Shown: one piece after another, positions 25,474 through 32,208 of the stretch
How the letters are laid out: every line of letters starts with the position of its first letter
Numbering within the stretch: position 1 is the stretch's first letter
Source of the DNA: Ignavibacteria bacterium
GTDB taxonomy: Bacteria; Bacteroidota; Ignavibacteria; Kapaibacteriales; UBA4661
Direction: 5' to 3'
Length of the DNA: 32,208 nt
Assembly (NCBI GenBank): GCA_947459425.1
Contig: CANHDJ010000042.1
Coordinates: forward strand, 1-32,208
The notes under the pieces: model-generated
Seen by the model: the letters and a program-made list of their open reading frames with translations, nothing else
Told to the model about the DNA's origin: nothing
The model's database searches: none
Position numbers and translations under genes: made by a program

Positions 25474-27749
25474 AATCACGCTTTTTTATGCTTCTTGTTG
25501 GTGCTGTTCTCCTCAGCACAAGCCCCGAAGCCTTCTCTCAGCAATCTTCATCGTCATCAAGCACACGCACCGATACCGCCGGAATACTTATTTCCGGCAG
25601 ACGCGAAAGCAGCGTGTCAACGCGCCCGCAGCGTGAGTTGCCGGGCTATCGGTGGCTATTGGGATTCTACGGCATGGGAGCGTTGCAACAGCACACGGCG
25701 AATTTTGCGTATTTGAATGGCATGGAGCCGATTGCGGCGGCGGATTCCAGCTTTGGCGGGGCTTCTGCGTGGAGCGGCGGCTTGGGTTTTGTTGTCGACC
25801 ATCGCTTGTCATCGCTCTTTCAGTTGCAAGTACGCTTGGGGGCGAACTTCTCACAACCAGAGTTTATGTTTCGGGAAAATTTAGGCTTTGCTAACGCAGA
25901 AAAAGAACCCATTGTTGTTTCGCATCGCCTGAAAACTTCACTTCTCAACATCAATCTTACACCTGCCGCAAGTATTCGTCTTGTTGAGCAGCTTTTTCTG
26001 ACGGTGGGCGCAGAAGCGCTCTATACGGTGGTTTCATCGTATTCCTACACCGATTCCCTTTTTCCCAGCAGCGTAACGCCCTACAAAGACCGCGCTTATC
26101 CGCAAAGTGGCAATGCCATTCCACAGCAAACACTCGCATTATCAGCCTTTGCGGGACTGGAGTGGTATATTCCTCTTTCGCGCAGCACGTTTTTAACGCC
26201 GTTTGTGCGGTATCACTTCCCATTGACGAGTATTGCCGGAACGAGTTTTGGTGGCAGACCTGTTCGGCGGTTTAGCGATACCCTTATCACGCCGATTTCA
26301 AGCGGTTCGTGGACTATTGGCTCCGTGCAAGCAGGCGTGTCGTTTCAATGGGGCGAAGGCTCGGTGAATCCCATTATCCGCGAAACGGTCTATGAGCGTG
26401 ACACTTCGACGGCGATTGTTGAAGGCGGTCAAGAGCGCTTCCGTCTGCGCTCGTCTGATAAGGGGCTGGTGACAAGCGAGGAAAATGGGCTTGTTGTGGA
26501 GCGCACGATTATTCACGAATCCTACGTGCGCGAAGTGCCGAAACAGTCCGCACTCCGTGCCGATATTCGCGTCACGGGTATAGATTGGGACGGTTCGCGT
26601 CAACCAAGCCCGACGGTGACGGTCGAAGAATTTGAATCCGAAACCTTTCATGCGCTCTTGCCGCATATTTTCTTTGGTGCTGCGGGGGCAGACCTCTTGC
26701 AAACACGGCAGAAACTTCTGACAACCACCAAAGCCGCCGACGCATGGCGAGAGGACGCTTTGCCCAATAATGCACTTGCCGTCCACTCGCATCTGCTGAA
26801 CGTCATTGGTTCGCGCCTCCGCGCTAATCCTCAAGCGCGTTTGACGGTGCTTGGTTGCACGAGTAATATCGGTGCGGAAAAAGACAATACCGAACTGGCG
26901 ATGAAGCGAGCAAAGGCGATTCAGACGTATCTCGCAACGATTTGGCGCATCAAGGCTGACCGTATTCGCGTACAAGCCCGGACGCTCCCCGAAAAGGCTT
27001 CCAGCAATGCGGTGGAAGAAGGCGTTGCCGACAATCGTCGTGCCGAACTCAGCGCCTCAATGCCGGAAATCCTCGCTCCCGTGAAAAGCAGCGCCATCAC
27101 TCGTACACTCACGCCGCCGATGTTGGAATTGCAGCCTGTTATCGACGCTCCGGCGGGCTTACGCTCATGGACAATGGCAATAAAGCGCAATGGTTCAGTG
27201 CTTCAGCAATGGACAGGCGAATCGGTAACGGGCGAAACGCCGCCCGCCGAGCAGTGGCGCATTGGCGAAACACTTTTGGGCGAAAGCGAACTTCCACTTA
27301 CTGCCAGCATTAAGGCGAGTGACCTCGAAGGGCGCGAGGTTAGTGCTGAACAGCCCGTCACCGTGCGCCAAATAACTGTGAAGAAAAAGCGCCTTGAAGA
27401 AGTGAAAGACAAACGTCTGGAGCGCTTTTCGCTGATGCTCTTTGATTTTGACCGTGCGGAGATCAATGCTGAGAATTTATCATTGCTCAGTTTCATCAAA
27501 CAGCGCATCCAGCCTACGTCGCAGGTGACGATTGTCGGCTACGGCGACCGTGTTGGTTCGCGGGAATACAATCGTGACCTTGCATTTCGCCGCTCTTTGG
27601 AAGTCAAAAACTTTTTACAACTTCCCGAAGAGCGCATCAAAATTGTACCGATTGGCAGTGATGTCCTGCTCCACGACAACGCGACACCCGAAGGGCGCTC
27701 GTATTGCCGTATTGTGCAAGTTATTATTGCTTCGCCCTTGGAAAAATAG
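25470..27749 (+). CDS. OmpA-family outer-membrane protein with two OmpA-like domains
   Basis: A 759-residue exported protein. The signal peptide (about 1-24) is followed by a Ser/Thr-rich stretch, then about 58-296 with alternating strands ending in aromatic residues, consistent with an eight-strand outer-membrane barrel. Residues about 393-530 form an OmpA-like domain (LLPHIFFGAAGADL ... DNRRAELSASM) and about 645-757 a second one (LMLFDFDRAEINAENLSLL ... GYGDRVGSREYNRDLAFRRS). Such domains bind peptidoglycan. The duplicated C-terminal domains are separated by about 110 residues of Ig-like or filler sequence. It starts within the Xer gene's stop codon (ATGA), so translation is coupled. Confidence 0.88.
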   Translation: MKSRFFMLLVGAVLLSTSPEAFSQQSSSSSSTRTDTAGILISGRRESSVSTRPQRELPGYRWLLGFYGMGALQQHTANFAYLNGMEPIAAADSSFGGASAWSGGLGFVVDHRLSSLFQLQVRLGANFSQPEFMFRENLGFANAEKEPIVVSHRLKTSLLNINLTPAASIRLVEQLFLTVGAEALYTVVSSYSYTDSLFPSSVTPYKDRAYPQSGNAIPQQTLALSAFAGLEWYIPLSRSTFLTPFVRYHFPLTSIAGTSFGGRPVRRFSDTLITPISSGSWTIGSVQAGVSFQWGEGSVNPIIRETVYERDTSTAIVEGGQERFRLRSSDKGLVTSEENGLVVERTIIHESYVREVPKQSALRADIRVTGIDWDGSRQPSPTVTVEEFESETFHALLPHIFFGAAGADLLQTRQKLLTTTKAADAWREDALPNNALAVHSHLLNVIGSRLRANPQARLTVLGCTSNIGAEKDNTELAMKRAKAIQTYLATIWRIKADRIRVQARTLPEKASSNAVEEGVADNRRAELSASMPEILAPVKSSAITRTLTPPMLELQPVIDAPAGLRSWTMAIKRNGSVLQQWTGESVTGETPPAEQWRIGETLLGESELPLTASIKASDLEGREVSAEQPVTVRQITVKKKRLEEVKDKRLERFSLMLFDFDRAEINAENLSLLSFIKQRIQPTSQVTIVGYGDRVGSREYNRDLAFRRSLEVKNFLQLPEERIKIVPIGSDVLLHDNATPEGRSYCRIVQVIIASPLEK

Positions 27750-27865
27750 CGGAAACACCCCGTTCTCGCTGTCGCTTGGACACCCATCTTTGTCTCAAAG
27801 AGGGGAATATTGAACATTCAAGCGTAAGCTCAGTTACCATCATTTTCACGATTATCACCCTTACT

Positions 27866-28537
27866 ATGCCTCTTGCTGTACAACTTTTGTGCATGGCGCT
27901 TGGTTATGCTCTCGGTGCATTCCCGACAGCGCATCTGCTTGCCCGTGCTATTGGGCGCACAAGCCTTGAAACAAGCGACCTTGATACGACCCCGCAAAAT
28001 GCAACGATTCAGCACCTCTGGGAGCGGCAAAAACTCTTGCGAACGCAACTGCTGGTAGCGTTCATAGATGCCGCAAAAGGCTTTTTGGCAGTAAAAATCG
28101 GGATGATTCTCGGTGCGAGTATTGGCGGGACAGAAACATTTGCCGCTCCAGCGCTGACGGGCTTTTTTGCGGTGCTGGGACACAATTACAATATGATTTT
28201 TCGCCATGCGCAGCAGTATGGACGCGGCTTGTCGGTGGTTGCGGGTGTGATGGCGGCTATCAATCTTGTGCCGGTGGTAATTTTCGCATTGTGTTGGCTG
28301 ACGGGATATTTGGTTATTCGCCGTAATCTTTATGTTGGCGTGATGACGGGCGCGATTGCAACGCCTGTACTGATGTACACTGCGCCGGAGCAGCTTGCGC
28401 AGTCATTTATGCAGGTTCGTTGTGACACGATTGCGCCATTTACATTTTTTGTGTTTATTCTTGCGCTGCAAGTGTTTGTGCGTCATTTGGAGCCAATTCG
28501 CACGATGTTTGATATTGATGAACATACTCCTGATTAG
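27866..28537 (+). CDS. Divergent PlsY-like acyltransferase family membrane protein
   Basis: A 223-residue integral membrane protein, about five to six transmembrane helices. The N-terminus GYALGAFPTAHLLAR resembles the YLLGSIPFGYLIAK start of PlsY (acylphosphate:glycerol-3-phosphate acyltransferase), AVLGHNYNMIFR the AVLGHIFPVF segment and the C-terminal RHLEPIRTM the HRENIKRL block. The first catalytic motif SGNIGATN is replaced by TTPQNATI and GGKGVAT by GRGLSVV, so catalytic residues are largely changed. It may have lost acyltransferase activity or use another donor. I chose ATG 27866 because the longer frame from 27704 overlaps the OmpA gene. Confidence 0.72.
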   Translation: MPLAVQLLCMALGYALGAFPTAHLLARAIGRTSLETSDLDTTPQNATIQHLWERQKLLRTQLLVAFIDAAKGFLAVKIGMILGASIGGTETFAAPALTGFFAVLGHNYNMIFRHAQQYGRGLSVVAGVMAAINLVPVVIFALCWLTGYLVIRRNLYVGVMTGAIATPVLMYTAPEQLAQSFMQVRCDTIAPFTFFVFILALQVFVRHLEPIRTMFDIDEHTPD

Positions 28538-28633
28538 CCCCTGCCCAGCAAACCGCGATTTGCAAATAAGAGGCGAAAGCGGTATTTTCACGCGCATCAA
28601 TTCCCGTTCTACCACGCTTTTCCCTGAACAAGC

Positions 28634-28936
28634 ATGATTGAGGTTGTTATTTTTCATCTGCATATTCTCGCGGCGCTCTACGCTTTTACGCGGCGCTGGC
28701 AAGAAGCAAACGTCAAAGAAGGCATATTGGCTTTGGGGCTGATTGGCTTGGTCTTTACGATTGGCTGGGCAGTGACGGGCGGTATTGCAAAATTCGTAAC
28801 GCCTAGTGGCGGCTTCACGCCTTGGTTTACAGCAGATACGTTGTCGCTTGTGCTGCTCGTTATCCCCGAAATTTTTCTGTTTCGGTTGTTTTTTATGCGC
28901 AAACCTGCACCCGCTCCATCCTCCAGCGCCGCTTAA
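28634..28936 (+). CDS. Small membrane protein, function unknown
   Basis: A 100-residue protein with three predicted transmembrane helices (about 2-18, 28-50 and 66-88) and a basic, Pro/Ala/Ser-rich tail (MRKPAPAPSSSAA). No family is recognised. It sits 96 bases after the PlsY-like gene and 27 before the glycosyltransferase, which supports it as a real gene in the same operon. A minus-strand frame over it is a shadow. Confidence 0.65.
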   Translation: MIEVVIFHLHILAALYAFTRRWQEANVKEGILALGLIGLVFTIGWAVTGGIAKFVTPSGGFTPWFTADTLSLVLLVIPEIFLFRLFFMRKPAPAPSSSAA

Positions 28937-28963
28937 AGCCTATCATTCCATCCATTCCGCATT

Positions 28964-30271
28964 ATGAAAAATGTTTTGGTGATTGCCTATTATTTCCCGC
29001 CGTCGGGTGGACCCGGTGTGCAGCGCGTCTTGAAGCACATTCAGTATTTGCCGGAATGTGGCTGGAATCCGATTGTACTGACGGTCTCGAATGGGGATTT
29101 TCCTGCACGCGATGAATCCCTTCTTGCCAAGATTCCAAGCGGCATACACGTCGAACGTACGGAAATTTACGAACCCTACGCACTCTACCGAAAACTCACC
29201 GGAAAGCCCGCCAATACGCCGATTGATGTCAATGTTATCAAAAAAGAATCCCAAGGGCGCTCTTTCACGGAAAATATTGCGGAATTTGTTCGGGCAAGCG
29301 TATTCATACCCGATGCACGTGTCGGATGGCTGCTAACGGCTGTGGATGCGGGCTTGCGACTTATTCGAGAACATAACATTGAGGCTATTTACAATTCTTC
29401 ACCGCCTTACACCACGTCGCTCATTGCTCGGCAGCTCAAGCGCCGAAGCGGGCTTCGCTGGGTGACGGGATTCCGCGACCCATGGACGGGCTTTTTGACC
29501 ACGCCCAAACGCTGGTTTTTTCCCGCATGGATTGATAAACGGCTTGAACACTCGGTTTTTCGGGAAGCAGATGCCGTTGAATGCGCATGGGAAGGTATCG
29601 TGAAGGATATTCGTGGAAAATTCCCTGACGTTCCGTCCGCAAAACTTCATCATATTCCTAACGGCTTTGATTCCAGTGATTATCCCGTTCTCGCCCCAGA
29701 AGCCGCTCCCCGTGAGCGTTTCACGATAACCTACACCGGTTCGATGTACGGACGGCGCAATCCGGCAAGTTTTCTTGCGGCATTGGAGCTGCTTGTGCAG
29801 CGCGGCGAAATCAAACCCTACGAACTCACGGTGCGCTTTATTGGGCGCTTTGGGTCGGAGGTTTTAGCAATGTTTGACCAATTCCCGTACAGAGACTCAC
29901 TCGATATTTTGGGCTATATGGCGCACGAGGAGAGCATTGCGTATTTACTGCGCTCGGACGCACTTTTGCTCGTGGTGGACGAGGCAAAAGAAAGTGAAGA
30001 AATCGTGCCGGGAAAGGTATATGAATACATCGGTGCAATGCGTCCGATTATTGCCGTAGCACCAACTTCAGGCGCAATTCACGAACTGCTTTTAGAAACC
30101 GCATCCGGCAAAACCGCTCACCAATCGGATGTGGAAGGGATTGCGCGGGTTGTCGGGGAATATTACGCAGCCTGGCGCGATGGAAAACCGTTTGCGCCAA
30201 ACGCAAGCACTATCGCGCAGTATGAACGCAAAAACGCTACACGGCGCTTGGCGACTCTCTTGGAGGGCTAA
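28964..30271 (+). CDS. Glycosyltransferase, GT4-like
   Basis: A 435-residue cytosolic GT-B fold enzyme that should transfer a sugar from a nucleotide-sugar to a cell-surface glycan or lipid. The N-terminal domain begins MKNVLVIAYYFPPSGGPGVQRV, the common acceptor-binding start. The C-terminal donor domain contains FTITYTGSMYGRRNP (about 247-261), and the donor-binding motif EEIVPGKVYEYIGAMRPIIAV (in parts, EEIVPGKVYEY at about 345) with the conserved E-x7-E-type acidic residue. Acceptor and sugar unknown. Its stop at 30271 is only four bases from the deacetylase start, so both are likely co-translated. Confidence 0.86.
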   Translation: MKNVLVIAYYFPPSGGPGVQRVLKHIQYLPECGWNPIVLTVSNGDFPARDESLLAKIPSGIHVERTEIYEPYALYRKLTGKPANTPIDVNVIKKESQGRSFTENIAEFVRASVFIPDARVGWLLTAVDAGLRLIREHNIEAIYNSSPPYTTSLIARQLKRRSGLRWVTGFRDPWTGFLTTPKRWFFPAWIDKRLEHSVFREADAVECAWEGIVKDIRGKFPDVPSAKLHHIPNGFDSSDYPVLAPEAAPRERFTITYTGSMYGRRNPASFLAALELLVQRGEIKPYELTVRFIGRFGSEVLAMFDQFPYRDSLDILGYMAHEESIAYLLRSDALLLVVDEAKESEEIVPGKVYEYIGAMRPIIAVAPTSGAIHELLLETASGKTAHQSDVEGIARVVGEYYAAWRDGKPFAPNASTIAQYERKNATRRLATLLEG

Positions 30272-30275
30272 ACCG

Positions 30276-31175
30276 ATGAATGTCTTCTATTCTGATGTTT
30301 ATGTTCTGCCACTCCCCGAAGGGCATAAATTTCCTATCACAAAATACCGTCTTGTGCGGGATGGCCTCATGCGAGAAGGCATTCTCAAGCCGCATCAACT
30401 CTACCTTTCTGAACCTGTCGAGCCGGAAATTGTCAAACTCGCCCACGCACCGCATTATGTCGAGAGCATTATCAACGGCACTGTTGACCGCCTCATTATG
30501 CGGCGTATCGGTTTTCCGTGGACGCGGGAATTAGTCACGCGCTCCTTTACGATTGTCGGCGGGGCAATTGCATCGGCTGAAGAGGCTTTGGAATCAGGCG
30601 TAGCGGGGAATTTAGCGGGCGGAACGCATCATGCACTCTGGGATGCTGGCGAGGGATTTTGTGTTTTCAACGATTTGGCTGTTGTGGTGCAGTATCTTTT
30701 TGCGCAAGGATTGGTGCGGCGTGTGGCAGTGATTGATTTGGATGTTCATCAGGGAAACGGCACGGCAGCTATTCTGGGCGGACGCGAGGACGTGTACCTT
30801 TTCAGTATGCACGGTGCAAAAAATTATCCCTTTCGCAAAGTCGCTTCCACACTGGATATTGACCTTCCCGACAACACGGGCGACGATGAATATTTGGCAA
30901 TACTGTCAGAAAAACTTCCCGCAATTTTTGCCTGGAAGCCTGATATTATCTTGTATCAAGCCGGAGTTGACCCCTTGCGCGAAGACACGCTGGGGCGCTT
31001 GTCGCTTTCGATGGAAGGGCTTGCGGAGCGTGATAGAATGGTTGTTCGTGCTTGCCGTCGGCATGGCGTACCGCTTTCGCTGGCAATGGGCGGCGGCTAT
31101 GCGAAGCCTGTGGAGTTGACCGTTCAGGCGCATATCCAGACGTATCGGGTGCTGTGCCAGGTGTATGGCGGGTGA
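30276..31175 (+). CDS. HDAC-superfamily deacetylase
   Basis: A 299-residue zinc-dependent enzyme of the histone-deacetylase/acetoin-utilisation/acetylpolyamine amidohydrolase superfamily. Active-site elements are complete: catalytic His pair at 118-119 in GGTHHA, Asp156 and His158 (zinc ligands) in IDLDVHQGNG, Asp232 (third ligand) in YQAGVDPL and Tyr275 in MGGGY. It has no signal peptide, so it is cytosolic. Natural substrate (protein lysine, polyamine or small amide) is unknown. ATG 30276 is preferred because the longer frame from 30129 overlaps the glycosyltransferase. The four-base spacing to that gene argues for co-expression. Confidence 0.9.
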   Translation: MNVFYSDVYVLPLPEGHKFPITKYRLVRDGLMREGILKPHQLYLSEPVEPEIVKLAHAPHYVESIINGTVDRLIMRRIGFPWTRELVTRSFTIVGGAIASAEEALESGVAGNLAGGTHHALWDAGEGFCVFNDLAVVVQYLFAQGLVRRVAVIDLDVHQGNGTAAILGGREDVYLFSMHGAKNYPFRKVASTLDIDLPDNTGDDEYLAILSEKLPAIFAWKPDIILYQAGVDPLREDTLGRLSLSMEGLAERDRMVVRACRRHGVPLSLAMGGGYAKPVELTVQAHIQTYRVLCQVYGG

Positions 31176-31211
31176 GGGTTTTGGAGCGAAGCAACTCGCA
31201 GGTCTGATATT

Positions 31212-31243
31212 CCTGTTCTGCGCTTTCCTAAGCGTAGAACGGG
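31212..31243 (+). terminator. Terminator-like hairpin after the deacetylase gene
   Basis: 31212-31225 and 31230-31243 form a 14-bp stem with two non-Watson-Crick positions and the loop TCCT, followed by TTTGA. It lies 37 bases after the deacetylase stop, so it probably ends the plus-strand operon. Confidence 0.6.
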
Positions 31244-31322
31244 TTTGACACAGCGCCACTAATCACCGCTTGCGGCTTTACCGTTTCAGTTCCGAACACC
31301 CCGTTCTACACCTCCCCGAAGC

Positions 31323-31444
31323 AGGGCAATCGCATGAGTTTTTGAGAATGGCTTAAAACCTCAGTATTCCAAACAATGAGTTGCAACCCATTATTCAGCA
31401 GAACAAGGATTGATGCGGGGTTGAAATTTTTATGCGATTGCCCT
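31323..31444. mobile_element. MITE-like element with 13-bp terminal inverted repeats
   Basis: AGGGCAATCGCAT (31323-31335) is the exact reverse complement of 31432-31444; similarity continues weakly inward, ending near TTTTT on both sides. The 122-base unit has no reading frame. It looks like the two ends of an insertion sequence with the transposase removed, but I cannot identify the parent element and see no target duplication. Confidence 0.6.
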
Positions 31445-31680
31445 AACTTTTGATGCCGTCCAGACCAAGCACAGTAATCACGGAATGGGATGAAGCAAAA
31501 TACGCACAGTTCGCGGTCGAATTATAGTCGCCACACTTGATACGGTTTTCACCGTTGCGAGTTCTTGTAAGTCTTTGACAAAAAATGTGCTTGACAGTTC
31601 CATAAAGCAAAAATACAAATTTTTTTTGATGTTCGTCGTGAAAGGGATTTCGTGTGTGTCTCGCATTTTCTGCGAAGACG
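31445..31680. other. Spacer after the MITE-like element
   Basis: No gene is supported. On the minus strand short frames exist, but none resembles a known protein and they lack ribosome sites. This stretch could be an eroded part of a larger insertion, or the 3' untranslated region of the phosphatase gene. Confidence 0.4.
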
Positions 31681-32208
31681 TTACAATCGCACACCCAAGA
31701 CCAACATATCATCCACCTGCATCACTTCGCCCTTATGTGCATCAATTGCTTCACCCAAAAGCGTCGGCTGCTCTTCAAGCGGCTTGGCGGCTATTGATTG
31801 CAAAAGCGGACGCAAACGCTTCGGCATAAATCGCTGACGTGCGTCGTTGTATTGGTCTTTGTAGCCGTCGCTCGTTAGATACAGCATTGATACGCCTTCG
31901 GGAACATCCGATAAATCAAGTGTGTGCCGCGCATAGACGGGATTCCGCTCCTCACGCCCGCCCAATTCTTCCGGTGTGCCTTTGAACTCGTGCAATTCGC
32001 CTTGCACGACGGCATAGAGCGGGTTCATTGCTCCTGCAAACTCCACGATACGTGTATCAAGGTCAATCATGCACAAACAAATATCCATGCCGTCGTCGTT
32101 ATTGGTTTCTTTTTGGCGTAAGACCGTTTGCAGTTCGCGGTGCAGTTCGTTCAGCACCAAGTCGGGATGCGGGTCGAGGAGGCGTTGGGTAATGTCGTTC
32201 AGAAGGGA
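31681..32208 (-). CDS. SpoIIE/RsbU-type PP2C phosphatase domain (partial, 5' end beyond window)
   Basis: The visible 175 residues are the C-terminal part of a SpoIIE-type serine/threonine phosphatase domain, an enzyme of partner-switching signalling that dephosphorylates anti-anti-sigma-type proteins. Recognisable blocks: SLLNDITQRL at the window edge, DDGMDICLCMIDLDTRIVEF, the AGAMNPLY motif and LYLTSDGYKDQ followed by VDDMLVLGVRL at the end, which carry the metal-binding Asp residues. The frame is open to position 32208, so the sensor or N-terminal part and start codon lie outside the window. Many Bacteroidota copies follow a TPR or 7TM sensor module, but that cannot be seen here. Confidence 0.85.
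   Translation of the reverse strand, partial: SLLNDITQRLLDPHPDLVLNELHRELQTVLRQKETNNDDGMDICLCMIDLDTRIVEFAGAMNPLYAVVQGELHEFKGTPEELGGREERNPVYARHTLDLSDVPEGVSMLYLTSDGYKDQYNDARQRFMPKRLRPLLQSIAAKPLEEQPTLLGEAIDAHKGEVMQVDDMLVLGVRL

Noticed and set aside
30129..30275. Longer start for the HDAC-family gene
   Set aside because: It overlaps the glycosyltransferase by 143 bases in another frame and family similarity begins at 30276.
31443..31712. 89-codon minus-strand frame as a transposase C-terminus
   Set aside because: No recognisable transposase motif; it overlaps the end of the SpoIIE gene and may be only spacer.

Overview
The window looks like chromosomal DNA from a Bacteroidota/Chlorobiota-type (FCB group) bacterium, possibly near Kapabacteria or Ignavibacteria. 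The best evidence is a large repeat protein ending in a type IX secretion (Por) C-terminal sorting domain, together with an OmpA-type porin-like protein with duplicated OmpA domains, a GTP-type PEPCK and a mix of genes with and without a Shine-Dalgarno sequence. This placement is inference; there is no 16S gene or ribosomal protein cluster here. Most of the window is ordinary core genome.

Left part (1-5100, plus strand): a stress block. Three tandem hsp20 genes sit behind a leader with repeated CTGnCA-N3-TGnC dyads and a TGGCACG element (possible sigma-54-type control). A two-gene HEPN toxin-like module follows, whose partner resembles a nucleotidyltransferase without catalytic residues. Next come an odd class II tRNA-like sequence and dnaK.

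Middle left (5187-14271, minus strand): pckG, ligA, a 3D-domain lipoprotein, a T9SS-exported repeat protein, a small lipoprotein and an alpha/beta hydrolase. A perfect 34-bp inverted repeat lies between ligA and the lipoprotein gene.

Middle right (14428-21958, plus strand): a DUF1761 membrane protein, a MATE transporter, a DUF4287/DUF5655 protein, PduO-type cobalamin adenosyltransferase, a Mesh1/SpoT-like HD hydrolase, EgtD, Nif3, a coiled-coil zinc-ribbon protein and rnpB. The RNase P RNA carries an extra hairpin near its 3' end.

Right part (21969-32208): a small mobile-element zone (rnpB terminator, a 192-bp MITE-like element, a frameshifted IS256-type transposase remnant). It is followed on the plus strand by a TPR protein, a Xer recombinase overlapping an OmpA-family gene, a divergent PlsY-like protein, a small membrane protein, a glycosyltransferase and an HDAC-family deacetylase. 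After a second MITE-like element, the window ends inside a SpoIIE-type phosphatase gene on the minus strand. I found no CRISPR array, prophage or intact insertion sequence, and no large unknown system. The candidates for novelty are the HEPN module, the anomalous tRNA, the hsp20 leader, the RNase P RNA insertion and a clamp-binding-like motif at the LigA N-terminus.
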